From Rhizophagus irregularis (Eukaryota; Glomeromycota; Glomeromycetes; Glomerales; Glomeraceae): a stretch of DNA of 64,000 bases. Position numbers and translations under genes: made by a program. Positions within the stretch are counted from its first letter, which is position 1; every line of letters starts with the position of its first letter. The notes beneath the pieces are model-generated. The model was given only the letters and a program-made list of their open reading frames with translations. It did no database searches and had not been told where the DNA came from. Positions 10,777-22,819 of this stretch are shown piece after piece. The DNA lies in assembly GCF_026210795.1 (NCBI RefSeq), contig NC_089451.1:914001-978000 (forward strand). Reading direction: 5' to 3'.

Positions 10777-12441
10777 CTAACTTGGAGAATTACTCAAGAA
10801 TCCTTTCTCGATTAGTGTATGCTTAATGTATGGAAAAAGATCCGCAGTATAAGGCACTTCGATAAGACATATACCTTGCTCTTTGCAAGTATCCCGCTTC
10901 TTCTGATCGCGTATTCTCTGTTCATCCAAATCTATCTGGCCTCTTCTATGAAACATTGAATTAAGGCTATAGTGTTGCCTGCCATGAAATTCGAATCCTA
11001 GTCGCAACTCTTCGTTATATCCATCAAGTTGCATTCCATGCAAAAAATTCGGCCTACGTGATGGGAATTTCTTGCCTAGTAGATCCTCAAAAATATATCG
11101 TACAGTTCTTTCGGTAGTATGATGGCATAGCGGGCACCATTCGAATTTTTTCATGATATATTTTAACGGATACTCCCATTGATGTGCACCATTCTCACAA
11201 GACCAAAGATACATATCATGATCATTTATTCGCCCAGTCCTTCCTAGACATTGACCACCACGTCTTCTGGCATATTCCTCAGCCTGAACTGACTTACTAG
11301 AAGCATGAACATAATGGACAAATCCAGTAGGGTGGTATTTCCGCATAAATTCATCTGGCGGATACTCGATTTTATCAGGCTCTTCAATTTCTTGAAGTTC
11401 CTCATATTTAAAGGGCCTTTTGGGATTTCGTCCTATCAGATGAGCAGTTGATTCAATGGGTTCATCCTCAAGATAATATAAGACTGGCTGTGGTGGATTT
11501 TTTCCAATAACAACCCTTTTTATCTTAAAGACACGCAAGCTCCAATATGGATCGGTTGCTCTACGTCTATGGTCTCCTTCCAACTCGCCTGCTTTTAACA
11601 GATATCTAATGACCGCTGTACCTTTTTGTAATTTTATCTCCTCATCTTTTCCGATTGCACGCTTAGGTTTTTTAGAAGGCTTTGACTCAACTTCTTCCAA
11701 AGTCATAGCACGAGCTGGTGACATTCCAATAAGGCGAGTCTTACTGTTATTCAGATAATCAATATACTTCTTAAGGATTTTCTTAAATACACTTGATCGC
11801 TCTCCATCAGTTAATCGTCCCTCTATAGCATATTGGACCTTATATGTTAATATTGCTATTCTTTTCTTAAGCGCTTTAATAAAAGCTAAGCTCTCAAAAC
11901 TATAAAGGTCAACAACACGTATTGGGACATTATATTGTTCCATTCCTCGTGAAAATGCACCTCGAAACGAAGCATCACCATCAGTCATTAATAATTTTGG
12001 CCATGTAAGGGGGTTAGAAGGGTCCTCATAGATATCTTTAATCGCAATCCAGATTTCTAAGCTATTTCTTGATGTTAGTGAGCGTCCATCCTTAAAACGC
12101 GTTGCTACATCGATAACTAGGAGAGTACAAACAAATATCCATCCATCATCTTGATCATGAGTGTGGAGCAATATATCGCATTGATGGACTTTGTTCGGAA
12201 TCTTAATCTTTGAAAAACTTGCCTCAGCTTTACATGGTAATGGCTGTCGATATATTTGGTAACTATATTGGTGTTTTATCCATTTTGTGATATTCTGCAA
12301 TCGAAAAGAATATCCTTCCTCCTGACATACTCTATATAATTTTTTTGCATTGGGATAGAAACCGGGTATATTATAAAACAAAAGTCTACAAACTATACGG
12401 AGCTCTTCATCGGGATCTATTATAATTTGGGGTTGGCTCAT
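10777..12441 (-). CDS. Maverick integrase fused to zinc ribbon and endonuclease-like domain
   Basis: Intact ORF; the start is taken at ATG 12441 (MSQPQI..., 554 aa) because the upstream ATG at 12510 would overlap the divergent gene. Residues about 90-250 form a retroviral-type integrase core with acidic residues in VHQCDILLH and [10 protein letters not shown] and a Glu in [10 protein letters not shown] chromo/SH3-like segment follows ([13 protein letters not shown]). The C-terminal 150 residues are extra: a zinc ribbon ([12 protein letters not shown] ... WCPLCH) resembling the CxxGHxW...CPxC type, then a PD-(D/E)XK/VSR-like nuclease pattern ([20 protein letters not shown] ... CLIEVPY). I know similar ribbon-nuclease tails in giant-virus and AM-fungal proteins, but not attached to an integrase. 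Confidence 0.8.
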   Translation of the reverse strand: MSQPQIIIDPDEELRIVCRLLFYNIPGFYPNAKKLYRVCQEEGYSFRLQNITKWIKHQYSYQIYRQPLPCKAEASFSKIKIPNKVHQCDILLHTHDQDDGWIFVCTLLVIDVATRFKDGRSLTSRNSLEIWIAIKDIYEDPSNPLTWPKLLMTDGDASFRGAFSRGMEQYNVPIRVVDLYSFESLAFIKALKKRIAILTYKVQYAIEGRLTDGERSSVFKKILKKYIDYLNNSKTRLIGMSPARAMTLEEVESKPSKKPKRAIGKDEEIKLQKGTAVIRYLLKAGELEGDHRRRATDPYWSLRVFKIKRVVIGKNPPQPVLYYLEDEPIESTAHLIGRNPKRPFKYEELQEIEEPDKIEYPPDEFMRKYHPTGFVHYVHASSKSVQAEEYARRRGGQCLGRTGRINDHDMYLWSCENGAHQWEYPLKYIMKKFEWCPLCHHTTERTVRYIFEDLLGKKFPSRRPNFLHGMQLDGYNEELRLGFEFHGRQHYSLNSMFHRRGQIDLDEQRIRDQKKRDTCKEQGICLIEVPYTADLFPYIKHTLIEKGFLSNSPS

Positions 12442-14882
12442 TCTCAAGATAGGATTATTATATATGATGGTACTATAAATTAGGATGAAATACCATGTTT
12501 GATCCGGCATATTCAGAGCTTTTAGATACGAATCAGGAGCTTCGTGGTGAGCTTCAAGATGAGATTTTCATTAATAAGAGCAATGAGAAAAAATTTGATC
12601 TCTGGTAAAAGAGCTTGAGCAATGTTATCGAACTATCTCAATACAGGATAATACTATCATAGCTCACGAGAAAGAGATAGAGAAACTTAAATCAGAAATA
12701 TCTGATTTGCGAAAACAGCTTAGAGTTTTACAACAGGATAAGAAATTCAAAGATGAGGTTGGGTCTATTCAAGATGGACGAATCATAGAGCTTGAAAATA
12801 AGGTTGGGAGTCTTAAAGCAAGAATCCGGATTCTTATAGATAAAAAAATCTCAATAAATGCTTTAGATATGGCAACAACCAATCTTATTGCAAATGTTAA
12901 TAGAGGGTTAGATCGAATTGAAAATCACATTAGGGGAGTTGGTACTCCTATGCAGAATCCTGCTAATGTTATAGATGGTATCAGAGGCTCATTAAATACT
13001 ATTCGGGTTACTTTGCAAAATATTACAGCCGAGCGTGATCAGTACCAGAATATATTAAATGATACGAATAACCGGGAACGGGACTATAGGAATCAGTTAA
13101 GAGATAGTAGAAATCAGAATTTACGGTTACAACGTTTATTAGATGAATCCCAAATTCAGGTTGAAAGAACTATGAGAGAAAGAGACAATGCTCAAGGAGA
13201 GCGGGATCTGGCCATTCTGGCTTATAATAATGAGAAAAAAGAATCCCGTCGCTGGCGTTTCTCATATCGGGATAAAGATAGGCGTGTTCAAGAATTAATA
13301 CGAGAAAAATTTGCTAAACAGCTACTATATCAGCGAAATGTTAACCATCATCAGCAAAATACCCGTCAGTTACAGACTAATGCCCAAAATCAGGTAAATA
13401 GGATGATAGTTATTATAGCAAGAAAACAAACCCGTATTGGCGAATTGATACGTGAAAAGTTTGTTTTTCAGCTAGTGATTAGGCAAAGAGACCAGAATAT
13501 TTTAAATTTGCAAGGACAAATTTTGGCGCTTCAGAATAATCCATTAGAAAATATGGCTGACGCTAGACGTTTACCAGTATTAAATTTGATTGCACCTATT
13601 CTTGCTAAAAATAAGCCGTATACAGGCCAAGAACCTCCTGATGATTATTTAAATAGGCTTATTCAATCAATATCATTTGCGCAAGGACATATGACTGTTC
13701 TTGAAAATGCAAATGCTGGAGATTTTGATGATGCTGTCAAGTGTAATATTTATAAAGCTCAGATGGGAGGAAAATATTTACCAGTTCCTGCTCAAGACCC
13801 ATATAATGGAAATGCTAATATTAATACTCCAGATACTTTACGTGCTTGGATGAGATCACATTATCAACGAGAAACAGTAGGTAGTCGGCAGTCAGCACTT
13901 CAAAGATTAACTCAAGAAAAATTTCTACCCACAGACTCGCCAGATACTTATGAAAAAAGAATCTGACCTTTATTATTAGGTGTAGCAGATAATGATGCAC
14001 AAACTATAGGATTTCTTAAGAACCACTTATCAGGCGACCTTTATACATGGATGCGAGCTGTCGCTCCTGCCACTATTAATGCATTTTTTACAAATCTAAA
14101 AGACATGTGGCTGGAGCGTGCTCCCAATTTAAATGGGGGTCAAAATTATCAGAGTAATTCTTCAGCCGAGATTGAAAAGTTAAATTCCCAAATAGCATCT
14201 CTACAGGCGCAACTAGCACAACCGGCTCAAGTGCACCCCCAAAATAATGAAGCTTCGGCCAATTTTGAAAAGTTAAATTCCAAAGTAGCTTCTTTGGAGG
14301 CACAGTTAGCAGAATCAATGCAAGTACATTCTAAACTTGCCCAACGTTTACAGCTACCAGAAAATGTAATTAATTTGAACAATCCTTCAATCTTTGATAG
14401 TCATATTAATCAAGAATTGGAAAAAAGATTAGGAGTAATCGAAATTAATTTAGCCAAACTCACCAAACTCATAAGAGAAGATACCATAGATACCAAATCA
14501 ACCCAGTATCGGTATTCAGAATCCCCAGATTATAATAATGGAGGATTGGAAAAAAGATTAGAACAAATTGAAGCCCACTTGGCCAAATTTGCCAGAAAAG
14601 ATACCAAATCATCTCAGCGTCAACGCTCAGAGTCTTCACCTTTTGGGGGCTGGAAAAAAGATTAGGACAAATCGAAGCTTTATTGGCTAAACTCGCTAAA
14701 GATTCCAAATCCAGAAATGGTCAAGTTCATATGGCTACAATAGATGAACAGTCTGATCCCATTTTTTCTGATGATGATACAGCAAAACCTGAGGAGAATG
14801 GTTATAACTCTGATGGTTTGTCAGCTGGTTCAGACTCTGGAAATCATGATATGAATATTTATATAAGAAAAAAAAAGTGAAT

Positions 14883-14900
14883 TACATCGGGAAATTTTTT
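14883..14900 (+). repeat. Left terminal inverted repeat of the Plavaka-like element
   Basis: TACATCGGGAAATTTTTT, exact complement of 21855-21872. The following bases also pair partly (CAGAACTGCGG on the left; the right end reads GGGGAGCAGATCTG inwards). Confidence 0.9.
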
Positions 14901-14904
14901 AAGA

Positions 14905-15205
14905 TGCAGAACTGCGGAGATCTGTAAAATTAGCAGATCTCCGCATTTTTTTTGTGAATTTATGCGGAAGTCTGCGATTTTGCAGATTTCTGCTTTTTAT
15001 TTTTTACAAAATTATGCAATAATCTGCAATTTTGCAAGTTTCCGATTTTTTATGTATGCATTTCTGCGGTAATCTGCGATTTTGCAGATTTCCACTTTTA
15101 TTTTTTACAAAATTATGCAATAATCTGCAATTTTGCAAGTTTCCGATTTTTTATGTATGTATTTCTGCGGTAATCTGCGATTTTGCAGATTTCCGCTTTT
15201 ATAAC
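14905..15205. repeat. Left subterminal repeats of the Plavaka-like element
   Basis: Interspersed copies of a motif like GCGGTAATCTGCGATTTTGC alternate with TGCAATAATCTGCAATTTTG; two ~108-bp copies run in tandem. TCTGCG/GCAGA motifs also occur at the right end, so these are candidate transposase-binding sites. Confidence 0.7.
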
Positions 15206-15469
15206 CACTATATTACTAACTGAAGAAAACTCTGTACTAATATTAACTGACGGAAATCATGAGATAAATTGCTATTTTTTACAGTTTGTTTAATTGCTTT
15301 AATTTACTAGCAACTCGTAAGATATCATACTATTAAAGACTCCCTCTTTTTGTCGATCTGAAAGGCTTTTCATAAAACTAGCGAAAAAAGCTAAAGTGGC
15401 GTTTTAGATATACTGTATGGATGACGAAACGTCATTTTTCTTTATTTAATACAATTTTATTTTGAAGAT

Positions 15470-18400
15470 TTAGAACATATATTTATTTAACAGAAAGCAA
15501 TTTTCTTTGTTAAACCTCGGAATTATATGAACCTCCTGATTGATAGATTCAACTGGAATAATGTTATATTCTTCAGTATAGTATAATTGGGAGTAACCAT
15601 AGACTATAGGCTCTATTGGATGAATGTCAAACCAACGAACAAGAGCAAGTTCGTATGGCTCTTTATATGATCCTCGAAAGAATTTTAAAAATAGCAATAC
15701 CTTGAAAAGAAATAATTTGTAAAGAACTACGAAGTAAAATCGTACTTACGAATTTTTAAAGTTCACTTACTTTTCCGTACCAAGCACCTTCGTCTTGTCC
15801 TTGATCCTCCGCATGAGTTACTGCGACATTGCTAAACCATTCTTTTCCTTGGAATTCACCCATTGATCTTAGAATTTCTCCACTTTCTAGATGAACTGAA
15901 TCATAAATTTTGATGAAAAAATCATTTTCTGAATCTTGCGAGGATGTGTCTAAAAAAGTATCTAACGCTGTAATTATTTGTGCCAATCCTTCAATATAAT
16001 TTGGATGTGGCGGATTTTCAGATTTTTTTAAAGATTTTATTTTTTCATCAATGGAGTCTAGATTTAATTCCCAAAGAATTTTTCCAAACCCTTCGGTTTT
16101 ACGACGAATGACTTTCATGCCGCTGGTAGTTGGAGTTAATTCTTTACGCTTTACCTGCAAAAATATTAATAGTTTAGTATTTATGGTTGGAGAAAAGTTA
16201 AAAAAATCTTATAAAACTTTTACTAACAGCGTTTACCAGTTGTTGCATCACGTGTTTTCTATTTGTTGCTCGATATGGAATTTTAATATATAATTTATGG
16301 AGCGTTTCGTAAGTCTCCGTTGATAGGCCATTCAGTGCACCATATTTGACAATGGCAGGTACTGAAATAATTAAATTAAATTAAAATTTGTATAAATTAA
16401 TAGCCATCTTCAAATTATATTACCTGCATGATAACGCCAACTATGCAGCTTTGGAAAACTGCAATCCGTAGTAGATAATGGGGAGAATATCCTTTTAAAC
16501 TCTATGCACCAATCAATGATTGCTTCCTATTTTAGTTAGTAGTTAGATCATCTATTAACTTTTAAAGAAAGTTGATTTTTTTTAAATTTTTTCTTCTTAC
16601 TTCAAAGATATTCAGTTCATTTTTGGTATACGATTCTTGTCTGCTCATAGTATACATTTTATTAAACTTCGTGTAAAGTTCACAAAGTTCTTTACAAGTT
16701 ATTTCATTTTCTTCGCTGAAAATTTCATCCAAAGCAAAAATCGCTATCTTCATAATATGACAATAGTCTGATGCTGTCATTACTTTTAGTTGACCTACTT
16801 TACTTAACAATTTAAGGCCTGGAAAACATGGAATTTGTCGAAGACGTTCGTCGAAAATCTTCTGTAATTCCAACCCTCCGACCTTTTTTAAGATTTCCTG
16901 CGTAAACTCCAGTTGATATTTAAAAAGTCCAAGGTCGATATGATGCATACGGTCGGGAACGCACGCTTCGTATATATTCAGATTTCTGTAAAAAAATTTA
17001 TATATGTAAAAAAATTTTTACAACGTCGTCATTACTTATAAAATTTAGTGATATTTACGGAAATTCCCAGAAGGCATTTTTGACGTAATGTACAGAATAC
17101 TCCTTTCCTTGTCCAGCGCTAACCATTTCCTTCATATTTTCATGAGTTCTGGAAAGTATATCTTCTCGTGTAAGTTTCATATCGTTTAAGTTATTTTGCA
17201 GAACCATACAAGTATGGCATGGCATTTTACATCGCGCTCCTTTATATGTAGCGGTCACATCATCTGCTTCGAGCATATCCGCGAGAAAAAAAGAAATTCG
17301 TGCAGCAAATGTTTTCGCTTGTCCATTGATCCCAAAACATAACGTATCAGGTTTTTCCAGTAAAGGCCAAAGCATGATATTAAAGCATTTGTGAAATATT
17401 TCACGCTGCAAACTTCGAAAGACTTCGGTAGTTTTAATGCCTGAATCTTGAACTTTAGGCAAAAAACCTAAAAGTATTTTAGATTCTGGTAGGTTTCGAA
17501 CCCAATTTGGAACATTTCCAAGCATTAAAAATACTGGATGGCCTGATGTCTTGCCCAGTCCATTGAAAGTGGTCCCATCCGAATATAAGATGATAGACAA
17601 TAGGTGATTTAATGGCGGAAGAGTCTTCTCTGTTTCCAGCCACCAGTCGCCTTCATATGGCTCACCAAACACTCTTGTTTCGCTTCCATCATCCTAAGAA
17701 TATAAACAACCAAAAATATGAGTGATGATCTTCAGTTTCTTTTTAGTTATTCATAATTATTAAATTTACCCTTTTTTTCTTTAGAATTCCCTTATAGACA
17801 AAATTATTAGCTACTTCTGGTCGTTGCAGAAGAGCTTGAATAGCGCGAAATATGGGACGATAGTAGAGTGTAATGTCAATACCGCTGTAGGTTGAAACAA
17901 CTTTTTCTTTGAAGTCTAATGAAGGTGAAGTTATTTGATTGAGATGGTCTTTGCCATTTTTGGTTGATTTCGGTAATGGAGATTCTTCCAGATTGCTATA
18001 TTTATTAAAGAATTTAATTATTTGATCTCCAATTTTGTTAGATATATTACCCTCTACAATTAATCTCATGAAATCTCTGTATGCATCGTTTGGCCACTTT
18101 GCTACGCGTTCTGGTAGATTTTTTCCTTCAATAGCATCTAAAGCATCATCTAACGATGCTCCTTGAAGATCTTCAGGATCTAGATCATCAATATTGTCAA
18201 GATTTACTGGTATTTCTGTTCCCAACTCCTCAAAATTTTCTTCAAAAATTTCTTCAGCTCTCTCTTCTATATTTTCTGATTTTGATCTTTTTCGCAGATT
18301 ATAACGTGGTTCAGATTCTAAATTGTCTGCATCTTAAATTGGAATTTCGTTGATTATTATATCCTCCATCTCACCAATATTATCATCTTGGTATGTGGAT

Positions 18401-18636
18401 TTTTCATGCGAAGTAAATGTATCTGGCATTGTAATGGGTGTGTTCCATAACTGAACATCATGTTCTGGCATAACCGCTGTTCTTGATGGTTGTCGCGAGA
18501 ATCTTTGAACGTGTTCACTTGGTTCACTTGGTCGAGAAGTTGTTGTTCTTCCATGGTGTTTGGCATTAGCGTGCTGTCTCAAACCGCTGGGAGTTGAAAA
18601 ATATCTCTTGCAAATTTGACATTTATATCTGACCAT
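15470..18636 (-). pseudogene. Plavaka-like (KDZ/Tnp2-related) transposase, one stop codon
   Basis: Seven exons join perfectly in phase (18636-17770, 17693-17059, 16985-16601, 16526-16424, 16361-16237, 16154-15771, 15700-15470; 910 codons with stop). The protein starts with a C2H2 zinc finger (CQICKRYFSTPSGLRQHANA), then an acidic linker, then the transposase region with YSDGTTFNG, CHTCMV and VPDRMHHIDLGLFKYQLEF, the last being typical of Plavaka transposases. The only defect seen is an in-frame TAA at 18334-18336, in the linker, most simply a CAA to TAA change. All splice sites look functional. It would cut and paste its own element; this copy probably depends on a related intact one. Confidence 0.85.
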
Positions 18637-19163
18637 TTTTCTTTAGAAATCAATGCGAGTTTAGAAATTAACGCAGGAAAATTTTTTCGATTAGTTTCAC
18701 GCGAGAAATATTTATGAAGATTTACTTTTGGTATATTTTTTATTTTACTGATTATCAAGCGAATATAAATTTTACTGATAATTGATTATTTTTGTTTACT
18801 GAAAGATAATTAATTTATTTACTGATTAGTAATTAATTTTTTTCATTTACTGATATTTTTAATTCGGGAGTAACTGATTTTTTTTACCAATTCATTAACA
18901 ATTAATTTATTTAATTTACTGATCCTTAAATATATTTTAATTCAGGAGTAACTGATTTTTTAAAAAAATTCCGGCAAAACTTTTAACCTTACACAATTTT
19001 TCAATTATTTATAATGTAAGAATTTTTTCATTTTTTTTCGGTTGGCTGAATCGTCGCATATTTTTACAATTTTTTTTTCAATTTTTCGAATTAATTGTTG
19101 TTTGAATTTTTCTCCGCAATATTTTTCCTATACAAATTTTACGAATTTAGAATTTAAGTGATT
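18637..19163. promoter_or_regulatory. Bidirectional promoter region of the Plavaka-like element
   Basis: A very AT-rich gap between the divergent start codons of the transposase and the second gene, with several copies of a TTTACTGATNNTTAATT-like unit. It has no coding signal; a shared promoter is inferred from position. Confidence 0.45.
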
Positions 19164-20972
19164 ATGGCGTCTAAAAGGTCAAAAAATGCAAAAAACTCAA
19201 AAAAAGAAAGCAAGCACTTGACGTTCCTGAAGGACAAAGAAGAAAACAAGCACTTGACGTTCCTGAAGGACAGAATGAAAGCCAACAAAATATATTTGCA
19301 CAAATGTTATCAGGTAGTTAGTCGTCAAGATGCTGATATTTTGCAATTTAACATTATAATTAACTTTTGCTGAACGCCAACAGTAGAATCTTCAGAAATT
19401 CCTAAAGATCAGCGCACAGATCGTGAAAAATCACCTACTGGTCCTTTTGTACTCGTTACTCCATTTGATGTAGATCGTGGAAGATCTTTAGTTAAATCTG
19501 TTTCTTTTACTCCAGCAAATCGTGAGAAATCCTCAACAAATCGCGAGAATTCTTTAGTCAGGACTGCGCATACTGAAACTTCCGTTTCAACTACATTGAC
19601 GCCATCTGTAACTCCTATGAGTTATGAAAGAACTTCGAGGACGCCAACTCCCATACTTAGTCCAATGCAAATTGACCTTGATAAAGAAATTGATTATTAT
19701 AACGTCGATGACGATGATAATGAAGAACATAATGATAACCGCGATAAAAGTGATACCTGTGAGCCTTTACCAAAACCACATAATGTAGAGGGTGAACGTT
19801 ACCTAACTGTGAAAGAGTTTAATTATGCCATGAATGCATTAGATGGAAAGGTAAACGCCATCTACAAACTTTGTCGATATATTGGAGATCAGCAACAAAA
19901 AAGTATTCAAGATACGCAAAATGTTGCAAAAAGTGATGTATTAAGCGATGATTTCTGGAATGTAAGTTAATTAAAAATTATCAACTTGATTTTAATCTAA
20001 AGATACTTATAATAACCAAATATCTTCACAGCGCGTTTATAAAAATGTAGCTAAAGAACTTATTCCAACGTCTTTATATCCTTCGGATATAGAGTACCGA
20101 AAGGCTTTAGAAACATATTTATCTAAACATGCAGAACATTACATTAAAAATATTGAGCAAAACGCGTGGATTTCTTTATTTTCAGATAAGTTGTTGGCAG
20201 AAGTATGTGAAATATTAATAATCGTTAAAAAAAGGTATTTTTTTATATTTATTTAACTTTTTTTTAGATAAAAACTAAATGCAGAAGCAGGAGAAATGAT
20301 TTTGCCGCAAGTATCAGGAGTGCCATGTTTTCCGTCTTTGGAGAACAGCGATTGGAACGCATAGATAACAATTCTCCTTCTATGAAGATCGCTGAATGGA
20401 AACAGAATCAAAAAACGCGTAATGCGTTTTATGAACTTTTCAAAAATCACAATATTCTAACGAAAATTGGCCATTCGGTTTTCAAACAGTATAGGGATAA
20501 AGAACTTCCTTTTACGCATTGTGCGTATATTTTATCAATATGTGACATCTTGTTAAATCCCAATAGCTATAGTATTAAGTGTAATGACAAGTCTGTTACG
20601 AAAAGAGTCGAATTTTTTCTAGTAAATAATTTTCGCAAATTTTCGCAGTTCTTTTAATCTTTTAATATTTTACAGATATTAATCTATAATTAATTAACAG
20701 CAAGCGTTTAGAAATAAAACGCAAATAACTCCTCGAATAATGGAGGAATTAGCTGAAAAAGAAGCGAAAGAAGTTGGTCAAAGAACTGATCAATACGAGT
20801 CAGCAGTCGCAGAAGAGAGCAGCGATTCGGTTGAAAATGAAAATTATGATGATTTTGTAAGTTAAAGTTATTATTTATGTTCGATTATACACTTAATTGA
20901 ATTATTTTACTAAGCTAAATCATCATTTTTTTTTAGATTAATAATCTAGATTCGCAATTTCCTCAGGATTAA
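19164..20972 (+). CDS. Second gene of the Plavaka-like element (unknown function)
   Basis: Exons 19164-19313, 19384-19961, 20032-20202, 20268-20621, 20701-20856 and 20937-20972 join in phase, except that the first exon needs a one-base shift in an A run near 19205. The N-terminus is Lys-rich with a 36-bp duplication (two KQALDVPEG units in the coding frame). Then come a Thr/Ser/Pro-rich low-complexity part, an acidic stretch (NVDDDDNEEHNDN), a folded-looking region (LTVKEFNYAMNALDGKV ... RVYKNVAKELIPTSLYP ... FAASIRSAMFSVFG) and an acidic tail. Position and divergent orientation match the accessory (TnpA-like) gene of other two-gene transposons. No known domain recognised. Confidence 0.6.
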
Positions 20973-21595
20973 TTGTATTTCTTTGAAATACTTTAATTTT
21001 TTTATAATTCATATTTTTTATTTTTTTTAATTGTATTTCTTTGAAATACTTTAATTTTTTTATAATTCATATTTTTTATTTTTTTTAATTGTATTTCTTT
21101 GAAATACTTTAATTTTTTTTATATCATTTTTTTATATTTTTTAATCGTATTTTTTTGAAATACTTTAATTTTTTTATATCATTTTTTTATATTTTTTAAT
21201 CGTATTTCTTTGAAATACTTTAATTTTTTTTATATCATTTTTTTATATTTTTTAATCGTATTTTTTTGAAATACTTTAATTTTTTTATATCATTTTTTTA
21301 TATTTTTTAATCGTATTTCTTTGAAATACTTTAATTTTTTTTATATCATTTTTTTATATTTTTTAATCGTATTTCTTTGAAATACTTTAATTTTTTTATA
21401 ATTCGTAATTTTATATTTTTTAATTGTATTTCTTTGAAATACTTTAATTTTTTTTATAATTCGTAATTTTATATTCTTTAATTGTATTTCTTTGAAATAC
21501 TTTAATTTTTTTTATAATTCGTAATTTTATATTCTTTAATTGTACTATGTATTTCTTTGAAGTACTTTAATTTTTATAATTCGTATTTTTGCGCG
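20973..21595. repeat. AT-rich minisatellite, about 60-bp unit
   Basis: About ten tandem copies of a unit containing TTTCTTTGAAATACTTTAAT, separated by T-rich spacers. It lies just 3' of the second gene of the Plavaka-like element and may act as its 3' untranslated or terminator region. Confidence 0.8.
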
Positions 21596-21719
21596 AAATT
21601 TTACGTTGCTTTTTTTGGTAGAAATAAAGAATTGATTATGATTAATTAATATAAATGGACTATAAATTATCATATATTAATTGTATTTTATATTTCGATT
21701 TATTTCAAAGGTTTTTTAT

Positions 21720-21872
21720 TTAAAAATCCGCGCAGAACATTGCTATTTATAAAATCTGCGCAGTTTTTTATTAAAATTTTCCTCTAATGTTTTGCGCCAG
21801 GGTATAAAATCTGCGCAGATATAATTTCTGAAAATCTGCGCAGATCTGCTCCCCAAAAAATTTCCCGATGTA
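21720..21872. repeat. Right subterminal repeats and terminal inverted repeat
   Basis: Four copies of AAAATC(T/C)GCGCAG within 130 bp, then the right inverted repeat 21855-21872 ending CCCGATGTA. The GCGCAGA motif mirrors the left-end TCTGCG motifs. Confidence 0.8.
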
Positions 21873-22819
21873 CGCGGTCCCTTTAGGACCTGCTGAGCAA
21901 CGTGGGTATCCTGATAAATTCTCAAAGTCTAAGATCTCTAATAAATCTGAGCTTCGTAAGGTAAAGCAAGACAATAATTCGTCTTCCGCCCATAATGCCT
22001 TATCAGATAAAGATAGTCATGGTAAGCGTGTGTCTTTAGAAGAAATTATCCGCAAAATCATTCAGATCAAATTTGAGAATTATCTTCCATACATAATTCA
22101 GCAAGCTAAAAACTGTGTACCTGTCTTAGCTCAAGATTCAGATGAAGAAGATATTTTGGATGGACCCATGGAGATAAATTTTATCCGGAAAAAAGAACCT
22201 GTCACAGACGTTGCCACCGTTAAATGTAAAATTAAGCGTCTAGTGATTCCGGCAGGTACAGTTGATCCTGGTGCTAATTTTCCGATCATGTCTGAGGACA
22301 TAGCCAAACGATTGAAGCTAGAGATTGACACGAAAGAAAAACATGATCTCAGAGGCATTGCTACTTCTCCCACAGAATCCCTTGGAATTGTCAGAAATGT
22401 CCCAGTAAATTTCGCTCCCAGATATACTATATATGCTGATTTTGCTGTAGTTAAATACCCTAAGCCGATGCTAATCTTACCCAACACGCTTCTTGATAAA
22501 TATAATTATGATTTACTTGCATCAAAGCGGGAATTGAAACTAGAGTGTAATAGTAAGGAATTTTTTATCCCAATTAATATGCATAAGGTCAAGAATAAGC
22601 TTGAGGTGAATTGCGCGAACGTTACTCCCGAATCTGATGCTTCCTCGACTCTGGATCATATTTCGCAGGATTTAAGCGAAGATAGCACATTAAAAAAAAA
22701 GTGAGTTATGAAGAGCTTGAAAAAATGTTATATAGCACTTTTAAGTATAATGCAGAAATCAATGAGTATTGTGAAAGATTACAGACACTCTATTGTGAAC
22801 TTCTTAAAGAATAAGCAGG

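Larger units (their letters stand above)
14883..21872. mobile_element. Plavaka/KDZ-like DNA transposon inside the Gag-like ORF
   Basis: Perfect 18-bp terminal inverted repeats (TACATCGGGAAATTTTTT at 14883-14900, its complement at 21855-21872) bound 6,990 bp. The outer TA on both sides may be a target duplication; removing the element and one TA brings the host ORF flanks together without missing bases. It carries a minus-strand transposase (15470-18636), a divergent plus-strand second gene (19164-20972), subterminal repeats at both ends and an internal minisatellite. The transposase has a single stop codon, so this copy is recent but probably not autonomous. Confidence 0.85.
12495..22704 (+). 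pseudogene. Broken Gag-like coiled-coil/aspartic protease ORF of the Maverick-like element
   Basis: The start ATG 12495 is head-to-head with the integrase gene (53 bp). In order: long coiled coil (to about 13550, with REKF-type repeats); a Gag/capsid-like block (PDDYLNRLIQSISF, YQRETVGSRQSALQRL, then GFLKNHLSGDLYTWM); three ~45-residue repeats starting LEKRL; and, from 21873 on, a retropepsin-like domain with VDPGANFPIM and a flap-like TSPTESLG. Breaks: frameshift near 12590 (TAA at 12606), nonsense TGA at 13964, a one-base expansion in the G run at 14645, a poly-A frameshift near 14870, and the 7-kb transposon at 14883. The final coding part ends 115 bp before the convergent HTH-like gene, so it is spatially integrated in the element. 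The Gag assignment is by pattern only. Confidence 0.65.
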
